Source: CAMQRS01 sp964370065
Lineage (GTDB): Bacteria > Bacillota_I > Bacilli_A > Erysipelotrichales > Erysipelotrichaceae
Assembly: GCA_964370065.1 (NCBI GenBank)
Contig: CAYJGK010000015.1
Span: 1-41,387, forward strand
Reading direction: 5' to 3'
Length of the DNA: 41,387 nt
Position 1 is the first letter of the stretch. Each line of letters begins with the position of its first letter. The notes beneath the pieces are model-generated. The model was not told where the DNA came from. It did not search any database and saw nothing but the letters and a program-made list of their open reading frames with translations. Position numbers and translations under genes: made by a program. Of this stretch, positions 9,301-16,600 are shown piece after piece.

Positions 9301-10052
9301 ATATTCTCACTAATGACCCCACCAGTTTGATTGACAATTGTATCATTGTTTACAGTGGCTGTTTTACTATATCCACCACCATAAACATAAGCTACTTCTG
9401 AGTTCTCTGAAATAGTGACATTAGTATTCAAGGATGTTCCATCATATCCACCACCATAAACATTATTATCGATGCTAGCATTACTAATATTAATAGTTGT
9501 TGATCCATTAATAGACGCATGAGTAGTATGACCACCCCCATAGACATTACCTGCAATGCTACCGCCTGTGATTATGATAGTACTATTTTTTTCGACAGAT
9601 GCAGAATATCCACCACCATAAATTGAATTTTTAATAACTCCACCTTTTATTTGTATCATTGTATCTGATAATACTTTAGCAGACTCTAACTTTCCACCAC
9701 CGTAAATCATTGCTACTTCTCCACTTAACATAGTGATTCTAGTTTCATTTGTAGTAGCCGATTCACCACCTGCGTATATATAATAACTATTTATATCTAA
9801 GGGACTGCCATGATACATTAGGATTTCATCTTCCGTATCGAAAACACCAACTTCTCCATAGTCATAATACCCATATGTAGCAAAACCATCACTACGGATT
9901 AGTAGGTCTCTTCCGTTCGCATAAATACTGTATCCCGGGATATCGATTTGTATTTCATTTGTGTCAGTATTCACACTTTGTATTATATCTACGGATAAGC
10001 ATAAAACTATAAAAATTACGCACGAAATCATTGCTGAAACTTTCTTTTTCAT
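3354..10052 (-). CDS. giant surface protein: YGGG beta-solenoid, ten Ig-like repeats, three-helix C-terminal anchor
   Basis: The protein has 2232 aa. The start at 10052 is preferred over an in-frame ATG at 10076 because GGAGGT lies 4 bases before it and a clean signal peptide (MKKKVSAMISCVIFIVLCL) begins there. About residues 110-930 hold roughly 30 turns built on (V/I)(Y/F)GGG, spaced about 25-30 residues, with Asn/Thr/Ile strands between; a beta-solenoid is the likely fold. A carboxypeptidase-regulatory-like module (GNYYFNL, near 1010-1085) leads into ten Ig-like (Big-type) repeats of about 88 residues, to about 2015. Repeats 5-7 and 8-10 are identical. A Ser/Asp/Asn-rich acidic linker precedes three membrane helices (near 2127-2145, 2170-2190, 2202-2218) with VYDKWT between the last two. 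There is no LPXTG-like motif. It is probably a membrane-anchored adhesin or stalk; the ligand is unknown. Confidence 0.85.
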   Translation of the reverse strand: MKKKVSAMISCVIFIVLCLSVDIIQSVNTDTNEIQIDIPGYSIYANGRDLLIRSDGFATYGYYDYGEVGVFDTEDEILMYHGSPLDINSYYIYAGGESATTNETRITMLSGEVAMIYGGGKLESAKVLSDTMIQIKGGVIKNSIYGGGYSASVEKNSTIIITGGSIAGNVYGGGHTTHASINGSTTINISNASIDNNVYGGGYDGTSLNTNVTISENSEVAYVYGGGYSKTATVNNDTIVNQTGGVISENIFGGGHYATTQGNARINLSSGSVLNVYGGGHIKDATVKKNTFISVSNTAKVENVLYGSGAASPVEGNANISISGGQVAIVRGGGSSWQGITYGAATTNNVNIKITGGEITTLFAGGNDASAQVFGNTNVTIGGTAHISGNVYGGGINAPVNGNTSIIITNGAIDGSIFGGGSNASVDGNTSITITDANIKGSIYGGGSATTAIVEKNTSILIAGTSFIENRIYGGGYNALVKGDTLVAMTGGTVNSSIFGGGRISSVNGSTSINIRNGHVKGSIYGGGSTNTATVANNTTVLINGTSTIETNVYGGGLGTLNITGDAIVKKNTEVTISEEAQIVGSVYGGGYYAIVEGNTQVNIAGGMVGGNVFGTGYEAGANNSSLHISGGTIVNTVYASSSADDVMTSTLTISGGVMKGDVYGGAGGNSNTDTTITTISGNAEIEGSFYGAAYNNNANKVQVSMNGGIIHENLYGGSSHAGLVEETDVILSGGTIHGLVYAGSRQSTVKNSSLTINGDIQVGKKGTNSIFAGGEAGTIIETTNLIIKSGDISSSGNIYAGGNLSSAITNIINVTITGGTLPDTIFGAGNAAKTNAVNFTISGDPILKNVYLGGNTINSTVNENVSFLMESGLIEGNLYGAGKFGTVISAIDMKILGGTILGDVSAYSELSTVAATRTLSIGNDVVIGTRSDDEVITGILLNTLTTKTVSISDNLVNGADVNVKTIPFSAVNTIIATNAIASDLYKIHVIHPSLETIYKDSTNELVLADKTASIRGQITNTSNETIMNATVNLYRNNVLIDTTTTGDNGNYYFNLGNDNGNYIIESYATGYDRHTISTTVTSLKDVLNQNIQLSTFVAVEEVILSKDLIYVGNTLDLEVISQINPNHSTYSNIVWSIESAETQARLDGNLLTATSIGEIVIRATIIDGLAIGSNFTTTFTITANQFIPVIDVILNQNTLYEDHTLNLNAKSVINPINSTKNEKNWEIIDASTTGATLDNGILSASDEGDIYIKVTIIDGVALGSNYTKTFKVTVNDFTPITSITMNNELSVLESYPLLLDTTINPISATNQNIVWSIVESNDTGAAIIDGVLKAPRQGSVKIAATVIDGTAIDSPYIQTFDIEITNFIPVEDYTLANNQVFQENPLLLTGSVSPITATNQMTQWSIIDAGNTDITLNGNTIQAANAGEAIIQLKIENGLGYGMDYKKEFTINILEFIPVLDIEMTNELSVYEGFTLPITSVLSPTDASFNTIEWSLETTSHASFDGHTLTGLSPGNITLTATVENGQKLGTPFTKSFTIEIKEFIKVVDFQLDRDEVYTNFDLPLTGTINPISATNQDMQWRIIDEGETDAIITDGVLYSTKPGTVKIQGVIKNGLGNGVDFEKEFTITVIQFVPVTDMEMTNETTVVEGMDVQLTSNVFPSDATFKDVVWNVKSGEATIVDNTLHTNTAGEIVLTATILNGLGYGMDYKKEFTINILEFIPVLDIEMTNELSVYEGFTLPITSVLSPTDASFNTIEWSLETTSHASFDGHTLTGLSPGNITLTATVENGQKLGTPFTKSFTIEIKEFIKVVDFQLDRDEVYTNFDLPLTGTINPISATNQDMQWRIIDEGETDAIITDGVLYSTKPGTVKIQGVIKNGLGNGVDFEKEFTITVIQFVPVTDMEMTNETTVVEGMDVQLTSNVFPSDATFKDVVWNVKSGEATIVDNTLHTNTAGEIVLTATILNGLGNGKDFIIDYSLRVIQAPKIIFGDGQTVMPGSHAIFITNILLDDYLNVKINGELVDTKFLQFVGEPTSIYISKDYLLSLFPGTYSIELHSPYGVALGTFTLLPEAVYSEQSSQSTVDKTTNDGSQTDLQGNDDEIDNSEQNNDNEQIHNDGEDEKKYFWSILNLLITIFIVLFALLNNITKFNKSIQKNADDKYRSLLLVRSLSLTSFAVIAFIVLAITQNYSGTMIVYDKWTLPFVVIMFLEIACTILFNKKIRLLNHALDYK
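4147..5741. repeat. exact 792-bp tandem duplication of three Ig-like domains
   Basis: Bases 4147-4949 recur at 4939-5741, an offset of 792 bp or exactly 264 codons, equal to three Ig-like units of 88 residues. I found no mismatch in the stretches compared, and the two translated copies are identical. The 11-base word CCTAATCCATT marks both edges and the junction (4147, 4939 and 5731). On the coding strand it encodes Asn-Gly-Leu-Gly of the conserved inter-domain motif. The first mismatches lie immediately outside (4146 and 4950 against their partners). Confidence 0.92.
7280..9725 (-). repeat. DNA encoding about 30 YGGG solenoid repeats
   Basis: On the plus strand the word ACCACC(A)CCATAAA and close variants recur roughly every 75-90 bases through this span, encoding Tyr-Gly-Gly-Gly on the reverse strand. 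Repeats near 8400-9720 are the most regular. Towards 7300-8100 the motif decays to YAGS, YGAA, YLGG and SAYS. Unlike the Ig-like block, no two units are identical, so these repeats are older. Confidence 0.8.
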
Positions 10053-10444
10053 AAGGACCTCCGATAGATTGAGCACAAATTCGCATACTCATTTATTTAC
10101 TTATATTTTCTCACTTTGTGATTAGGGAGTCAATAATTATGACTTTATCAGACTAAAAACTCAAGAAATTAAACATATTATGACATTTTAAACATATAAA
10201 TTGTGAATTCATCATTTTGTATGTTTAATAAATTGCAAACAAAGTTTGATTTTCTATAGGGATTACTAATATTCTAAGTTTAAAATGGAGTGTTGTATAC
10301 GATTATATTGTTTAATGTATGCTATAATTAATTGCATTCTAAATGAGAAGCAACTAATTGTAGCAGTAGGGAAGTAATGGTAAAATAAATATAATTACTT
10401 AACATAGTCAATATTATAAAGTAAAAATGAATGTTCGATTTGTA

Positions 10445-10703
10445 TTTAACTTTGCTTTGTAAACAAAGTTAAATTTATGATAGATATATTGAAATCAGGT
10501 AATAATATTCAGATTTAATGATTCAATAATCATTTTAATAGTGTAAAATTTTCGAATTTTTTTACACTATTATGTCTAGCTAGGAGTAATATTTTGAATA
10601 ATAAACTAGGTAGATAATTCCTTTATTAGTTTTACTGTCATTTTATCATGCTTTTAAGATAAAATAAGGACTAATCTATTTACAATTTATTGAAAATAGA
10701 TTA
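10445..10703. repeat. cluster of four perfect inverted repeats upstream of pfp
   Basis: The arms are 10445-10454/10464-10473 (10 bp), 10537-10548/10560-10571 (12 bp, AATAGTGTAAAA), 10640-10647/10658-10665 (8 bp) and 10672-10681/10694-10703 (10 bp, TAATCTATTT). The third is also bracketed by ATTAGT (10625-10630) and ACTAAT (10670-10675). None has a canonical T-run after it, though the second has seven T inside its 3' half. The last ends 13 bases before the pfp -10 box. They may be operators, RNA hairpins or remnants. Confidence 0.6.
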
Positions 10704-10715
10704 AAATCAATAACA

Positions 10716-10721
10716 TATAAT
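10716..10721 (+). promoter_or_regulatory. -10 box of pfp
   Basis: A perfect TATAAT lies 28 bases before the start codon, followed by AAAGGAG. A TTGAAA at 10690-10695 is a possible -35 box, but its spacing of 20 is too long for a standard promoter. Confidence 0.5.
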
Positions 10722-10743
10722 TAATATATAAAGGAGAAATAGA

Positions 10744-12390
10744 ATGAAACATTCACCATTACAAAAAGTAAGATATGAATATACACCTAAGCTTCCAAAA
10801 ATGCTTAGAAACGGAATAGCTGAAATTGCTGTTAAAGAAGGTAATGAAACACAAAGTGTTTCGGATCAAGAAAAAATCCAAACATTATTTCCTAATACGT
10901 ATGGGAAAAAAGAAATTACATTTGAAAAAGGAAACAACACTTCAATAACTAAAAAACAAGTAGTTGGAGTAATCTTATCAGGTGGTCAAGCACCAGGGGG
11001 ACATAATGTAATTTGTGGTCTTTATGATGCATTGAAAGCAACGAATCCAGAAAATACATTAATTGGTTTTAAAAATGGACCAATTGGATTAGTAGAGGAT
11101 GATACACTTATATTCAATGATGAATATATTGACCAATATAGAAATACAGGTGGATTTGATATTATTGGTTCAGGACGTACAAAACTTGAATCACAAGAAC
11201 AATTCGCTGTAGCAGCTACTGTTTGCAAAAAACACGGAATTAATGCAATTGTAATTATTGGTGGAGATGACTCTAATACAAATGCAGCGGTGCTTGCTGA
11301 ATATTTTGCTGCAAATGAAACAGGTATCCAAGTAATTGGATGTCCAAAAACAATTGACGGTGATTTAAAAAATGAAGATATCGAAATTTCTTTCGGATTT
11401 GATACAGCAGCTAAAACTTATAGTGAGTTAATTGGAAACATTGGACGTGATGCGAACTCAGCTAAAAAATATTGGCATTTTATTAAAGTAATGGGTCGTT
11501 CTGCTTCTCATGTTGCTTTAGAGTGTGCGTTAGAAACACAACCAAATATTTGTTTAATTTCAGAAGAAGTTGCTGCAAAGAAACTTTCATTATCTCAATT
11601 AGCAGATTATATTGCTGATTCAGTAGAAGCACGTAGTAATAATGGAATGAACTTCGGAGTTGCTATTATCCCTGAAGGAGTAGTAGAATTCGTTCCTGAA
11701 TTTTCTGTACTAATTTCAGAGATTAATGAACTTCTTGCAGGTAGCAAAGCAGATGAATTCAATGCGTTAGCAACTTGGGATGAAAAATACGCTTTCATCC
11801 AAATGGGACTTTCAAAAGAAAGTATGGAAGTATTTGCGATATTACCACAAACAATCCAACAACAATTGTTCTTAGAAAGAGATCCACATGGTAATGTACA
11901 AGTATCTTTAATTGAATCTGAAAAATTATTCTCTGCTTTAGTAGCTGATAAATTAAATGAAAGAGAATTTAAAGGAAAGTTCAATGCACTTCATCACTTT
12001 TTCGGATATGAAGGAAGATGTGCATTCCCTTCAAACTTTGATTCAGATTACTGTTACTCACTTGGATATAATGCATTTATGTTAATCCAATATGGGTACA
12101 CAGGATACTTATCAAAAGTATCAAATCTTTCTGCACCTGCAAACGAATGGGTTGCTGGAGGTATGCCAATTACTAAAATGATGAATATTGAAAGAAGACA
12201 TGGTGAAGATAAGCCAGTTATTAAAAAAGCATTAGTTGAACTAGACGGTAAACCATTTAAGTTCTTTGAATCAAAAAGAGAAGAATGGGCAGTTGAAACT
12301 TGCTATGTTTACCCTGGGGCAATTCAATATTATGGGCCTGAAACAGTGTGTGATATCACAACAATTACATTAGCTCTTGAACAAGAGTAA
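10744..12390 (+). CDS. pfp: pyrophosphate--fructose 6-phosphate 1-phosphotransferase (long PPi-type PFK)
   Basis: It converts fructose 6-phosphate to fructose 1,6-bisphosphate with pyrophosphate as donor, a reversible cytosolic step of glycolysis. The length of 548 aa matches the long clade II PPi-PFKs of spirochaetes, plants and some gut anaerobes, not the ~320-aa ATP enzymes. Visible signatures are the phosphate loop SGGQAPGGHN (79-88), GGDD at 173-176 and PKTIDGDL (201-208), whose Asp and Lys are the PPi-specific pattern, then the substrate motif MGRSASHVALE (250-260). The start has AAAGGAG 7 bases upstream. It stands alone: a long palindrome-rich leader before it and a terminator after it. 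Whether an ATP-PFK also exists in the genome cannot be seen. Identity as PPi-PFK is very likely; direction in vivo is inferred. Confidence 0.93.
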   Translation: MKHSPLQKVRYEYTPKLPKMLRNGIAEIAVKEGNETQSVSDQEKIQTLFPNTYGKKEITFEKGNNTSITKKQVVGVILSGGQAPGGHNVICGLYDALKATNPENTLIGFKNGPIGLVEDDTLIFNDEYIDQYRNTGGFDIIGSGRTKLESQEQFAVAATVCKKHGINAIVIIGGDDSNTNAAVLAEYFAANETGIQVIGCPKTIDGDLKNEDIEISFGFDTAAKTYSELIGNIGRDANSAKKYWHFIKVMGRSASHVALECALETQPNICLISEEVAAKKLSLSQLADYIADSVEARSNNGMNFGVAIIPEGVVEFVPEFSVLISEINELLAGSKADEFNALATWDEKYAFIQMGLSKESMEVFAILPQTIQQQLFLERDPHGNVQVSLIESEKLFSALVADKLNEREFKGKFNALHHFFGYEGRCAFPSNFDSDYCYSLGYNAFMLIQYGYTGYLSKVSNLSAPANEWVAGGMPITKMMNIERRHGEDKPVIKKALVELDGKPFKFFESKREEWAVETCYVYPGAIQYYGPETVCDITTITLALEQE

Positions 12391-12447
12391 TAGATAAAAC
12401 ATAACCGCAATCTAAGTACTGTTTTTACAAACTAAGATTGAAACTTT

Positions 12448-12485
12448 TAAAAGTATGAAGTACGATGATATTTCATACTTTTTTT
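12448..12485 (+). terminator. intrinsic terminator of pfp
   Basis: The stem AAAGTATGAA / TTCATACTTT with an 11-12-nt loop runs into a series of T. Confidence 0.88.
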
Positions 12486-12648
12486 ATTCTTTCCATTTGA
12501 TTCTTAAAATTAGTAAATGCAAGTGTTGAAGTATACGCTTTAAATCGTTATAATTAAGGTATAGTAAACTTTTAAAATGACAAAATAAATAATATTGAAA
12601 ATCATGCATTGCAATTTTAATATATAAGATTTATGCTACTTAGGTTTT

Positions 12649-12668
12649 AATCTACTGAACAGTAGATT
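12649..12668. promoter_or_regulatory. 20-bp palindrome in the gpx leader, possible operator
   Basis: AATCTACTG and CAGTAGATT flank a central AA, giving a perfect 9+9 palindrome that ends 24 bases before the gpx start and just upstream of its ribosome binding site. No T-run follows, so a terminator is unlikely. It could be a repressor site or an mRNA hairpin. It does not match the PerR/Fur box I know. Confidence 0.5.
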
Positions 12669-12692
12669 TACATAAATGAGGAGGAAGTCAAA

Positions 12693-13241
12693 ATGAAATT
12701 TTATGAAATTAGTGTTTTGGATGAGAATGGAAAGATGAAATCATTATCGGATTATAAAGGGAAAGTATTATTGATTGTAAATTCAGCGACCGAATGTGGA
12801 TTTACGCCTCAATACGAGCAACTAAGAATGCTTTATGATAAATATTTTGAACACGGTTTTGAGATATTGGATTTCCCATGTAACCAATTTGGTGGACAGG
12901 CACCTGGAACAGATAGAGAAATCAAAGATTTTTGTGTTCTAAAATATGCAATTCCTTATCCTATTTTTTCTAAAGTTGATGTAAATGGTGATAATGAATC
13001 ATTGCTTTTTAAGTACCTGAAAGAAAAAAAAGGATTTGAGGGATTCAACAATCACAAACACCCTCTAAATGATAGACTTCATGAGATGATGATTAATAAA
13101 GATCCGAAGTATTCATTAAATTCAGATATCAAGTGGAATTTTACTAAATTTATTGTGAGCCGTGATGGAGTGGTAATCAAACGATTTGAACCTGTTGATG
13201 ATATGCTTGATGTGGAAGATTTGATTCAATCATTACTATAA
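12693..13241 (+). CDS. glutathione peroxidase family thiol peroxidase (Cys type)
   Basis: It reduces hydrogen peroxide or organic hydroperoxides in the cytoplasm. Many bacterial Cys-type members use thioredoxin rather than glutathione. The catalytic tetrad is visible: Cys35 in SATECGFTPQY, Gln69 in FPCNQFGGQ, and Trp148 and Asn149 in KWNFTKF. Cys replaces the selenocysteine of animal enzymes, and Cys63 and Cys81 are candidate resolving residues. At 182 aa it is about 20 longer than the classical bacterial form, because of an insertion around 113-143 before WNFTKF. GAGGAGG lies 7-13 bases upstream of ATG. It appears monocistronic, with the palindrome above as possible control and its own terminator. 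Family assignment is secure; the in vivo reductant is unknown. Confidence 0.92.
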   Translation: MKFYEISVLDENGKMKSLSDYKGKVLLIVNSATECGFTPQYEQLRMLYDKYFEHGFEILDFPCNQFGGQAPGTDREIKDFCVLKYAIPYPIFSKVDVNGDNESLLFKYLKEKKGFEGFNNHKHPLNDRLHEMMINKDPKYSLNSDIKWNFTKFIVSRDGVVIKRFEPVDDMLDVEDLIQSLL

Positions 13242-13279
13242 GTTATTAACAGCAGGTTTCTATAAAAATATTATAAAAT

Positions 13280-13312
13280 AAAAGCAAATATACAGCTGTA
13301 TACTTGCTTTTT
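13280..13312 (+). terminator. intrinsic terminator of gpx
   Basis: A nearly continuous stem runs AAAAGCAA ... TATACAGCTGTATA ... TTGCTTTT with one mismatch, T-rich on the 3' side. The symmetrical sequence could work in both directions. Confidence 0.85.
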
Positions 13313-13636
13313 ATTTGCAATTTCAAAATCATTTCGCAACAGCACATAATAATTGAGTCAAGCATTAATGACAGTTTTTATAATTTGTTTTTCACTATCT
13401 AATTGCATTTGACAAAAGAGGTTATAAACAAGTGGTTTTATTTAAATCTATATTCACAATATTAAGCATCATTTAAATATGTTTTAAATAAAAAAGTTCA
13501 AAATGCATATGAAATTTATTACAATTATCACTACAAATCATGGTTTTAAAAGAATACAATGACATAGAAATAAATGAGGAAATTCCTTCACAAAAGATTT
13601 CTTGTGTGATGAAATTTAAGAAAAAAAGGAGATAAG
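13313..13636. other. AT-rich intergenic region before the 1775-aa surface gene
   Basis: No gene is visible. A possible -10 box TACAAT lies at 13555-13560, without a good -35. A weak inverted repeat (CACAA/TTGTG, 13589-13606) sits about 30 bases before the start, and the ribosome binding site AAGGAG follows a run of A. Confidence 0.5.
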
Positions 13637-16600
13637 ATGAATAAATCTATATTAAAAAAAGCACTGATAATGATATCTGCGGTTATGATTGCTATTAGTA
13701 GCTTGCAAATCGATGTATTTGCAACAGAAAATGTTATGGTTGGATTTGAATCTATACAAGCACATGATAAATTAAGTGAAACGCTTACTATAACAACTAG
13801 TCCAAAGGATGGTGTTGAAGTTGAATCAATTACACTACCTGATAATACTGTAGTCTTAGGGGATACTGCAACTTATACAAGTTATGAAAATGGGACTGCT
13901 AAATTTATAATAACTTATAATAAAATAACAAGCAATGATACAGAAGAACTCACTACAATTAAAGATACTCAAATTGCTAGTTTTGAGTTTCAAAAAATTG
14001 AAACCTTTAATGAAGTAGAAGTAAAAGGAAATCTATCATCAAATGTTGTAACAACTATTACTGTTGTAGATGGTGAGGATAGTGAGCAATGGCAGAACAA
14101 CACGAAGAGAACTGTGCAAGTTCGTGTAGATTTTATTGGAAATACAACTGATAATAAAGAGTTAACTGTAACGATACCCAAAGGAATGAAGTATGCATCA
14201 ATTGAAGTGGATGCTGACTATGCACCTACGGCTAAAGTTGAAGAAGAACTATTAAGTCAATTATTGGCGGGAAGCATACATGATGAATCAATAATAAAAA
14301 CAACAGTTCCTGAAATGGAGAATCGTTCTTATTTTCCATCTACATATGGGAGTGTCCATTACGAATTAAAGCCAACAACTGAGTTTGTTGTTTTTGAATT
14401 TGAAATTTTGGTTGATTCAACGCGTTACTATGCACCTCATGAAATTAAAAATGCAATCAGTGCGGTATCCACTTGTGGGACACAACGCGACGCTAGTATA
14501 TTAGATATTGATGCATCAGGTCCAATCGTTATGGCTCAAGGAACATACCGTGATGATGTATCGCAATTATTACGTGAAGTTTCAAATAGTTCTTCGTTTA
14601 CATCTGAAGTTGTTGCTACAAAAGAAGGGGTCATCGGATTAGGGGGCACGCGCCAGTATATAACAACTCATGGAAGTAGTTCACATGATGTTGCTAACTA
14701 TTTGCCAGAACTTCCTACTTATCATATCTATTATCCAGAAGGAATGAAATTTCATTCAGTAATAATAAGTGGTTCGACTGAAATAACAAGACAAATGATT
14801 GATGAAGGAAAAGTTGGCTCTCATTTAGAAATTACATATGATGATAGTCAAGCAAAAGCGACTGTCACTATTAAAAATATGGCTAACTACATGGTTTCAG
14901 TAAAATATGAAATTCCTGAAGGAACGCCAGCAGGTGAATATACACCAAAACAACCAACGACATTAGAGTTTGTAACATATGATGGTAAAGAATATAAAGA
15001 CATAGAGGCTAGGCCATATTCATCATCGAACGAAATTATACCGATGGATACTGTAACAGTATTAGATCCAGATGAAATTGTTGAAAGGTATAAATTTAGT
15101 GCAAGTAATACATACGTGGATAAAGAAACTGAATATTTTTATGCAGGAAAAATATATGACAGAAATATTTCATCATTGGAGAGTAAGCCAATCACTGTGG
15201 AGATAAGTATTGATGATACTTTTCAAGCGAAAATAGTTCGTGTTCCTTCTGATTCAAGTGCTAGTGTATCTAACATTATTGTAACAACCTCACTTGGTAA
15301 TGTAATGGAAGTGGATCCATCTAAAACGACTTATTATATGAATCGAACAAGCATTGATGCTAATACAATTGGACTTGCTGAAAATGAATACATTAAACAT
15401 GTAAAGGCAGATGTAGGAATATTTAAAAGCAATTATTCTACAAATAACAATGGAGGGAATTTAGAGTATGCACTTGCATATGGTAAACTGGTAGAAGGTG
15501 CAACTTCATCACAAATAACAATTAAATCGTATGAAACAGGTACTTCTGAAATTGGGTTAATTGAAGGCACATCAAAAATGATTCCATCTAGTTTAAAAAC
15601 TACGACTACTGATATGGATGCAATGTTTACAATGAATTCAGAAGAAATCGTCTCTGCTTATGCTGGGAATAATTTAAAACTGGAAATAGAAGACGTTAAT
15701 ATTTTTAGTTATCCATATGGAACTATGATGAGTTTACAAAATCCACATGTTTATTTGCGTGAATCAAAAGGTTATGAATTTAATCATGATACGATTACCT
15801 TCAGTAATCATCAAACAAAAGAAGAGATAGAGGCAAGTGTTTATAAAGTATATGAATATACAACTACAGAAGGAATAAATGAAAAAATTTATGTATATCA
15901 ACTTAATAATTTTGGTATTGCAAATGCATTGAATTATCCTGTTGAACAAAGTTCATTTGATATGAATGTTGAAATCATAACTGATTTTACTTTAGATGAA
16001 GATGTAAATTATACCGTAAATGATATGATTGGAATTGGTCAAACAAAGGTATCTGGTGCAACAAGTGGATATTCTGATTATTTTATGGAAAATGGAATAG
16101 ATGTAAATGAGGATGGTGATGTTTCGGATAGAATAGCTTCATTATGGAAACGTGAAAATCATGCAATTGAAATTAAGAAAAACAATAGTGCTATTGTGGA
16201 AACGTTTTTTAAAGTTGATGGTGATGACACTCCTGCAAATGAATATGATCCAAGTAATCCTGGCACGGCAGTAGAATTTAATCCTAAATCAAACGCAACT
16301 TATTCTGTGGTAATCAATAATGTTTCTGCTTTTCCTGCAGATGACTTCGTCATTTATGTACCAATTCCAAAAGCAGGTCAGAATTATGGAGAAAATTTTC
16401 AAGCTGAAGACTTTAACTGGAATATGCAACTTTCGAATGAAATCACAGGATTGGATTCAAAATATAGAATATCTTATACTAATAAGCTAGATGCAACAAA
16501 TTATAATGATCCTTCAATTTATGGACAAATAAGCGAAGAGATGCCCTTAGATTCTGTTACTATGGTTCGTATTGAATTAAAGAAAGAGTCTGGTGGAGCA

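Larger units (their letters stand above)
10053..10743. other. long divergent intergenic region rich in inverted repeats
   Basis: No gene is seen in these 691 bases between the divergent giant surface gene and pfp. The only open frames are very short and lack a ribosome binding site. An extended -10 box (TGCTATAAT, TATAAT at 10323-10328) could start a long leader or small RNA. Four perfect inverted repeats crowd the pfp-proximal half, listed separately. Confidence 0.6.
12391..12692. other. intergenic region between pfp and gpx
   Basis: It holds a small stem (CAATCT 12408-12413 / AGATTG 12435-12440), the pfp terminator (12448-12485) and the palindrome at 12649-12668 before gpx. TATATAAG near 12621-12628 may serve as a -10 box for gpx, but no well-spaced -35 box is visible. 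No further gene is seen. Confidence 0.5.

Noticed and set aside
8400..9725. Regular spaced repeats considered as a CRISPR array
   Set aside because: The repeats are degenerate, lie inside one long open frame and encode YGGG turns; there are no constant repeats with unique spacers and no cas genes.
10430..10462. Possible tiny leader peptide starting at the ATG near 10428 (about 11 codons)
   Set aside because: No ribosome binding site, no codon run for attenuation, and no support from the nearby stems.
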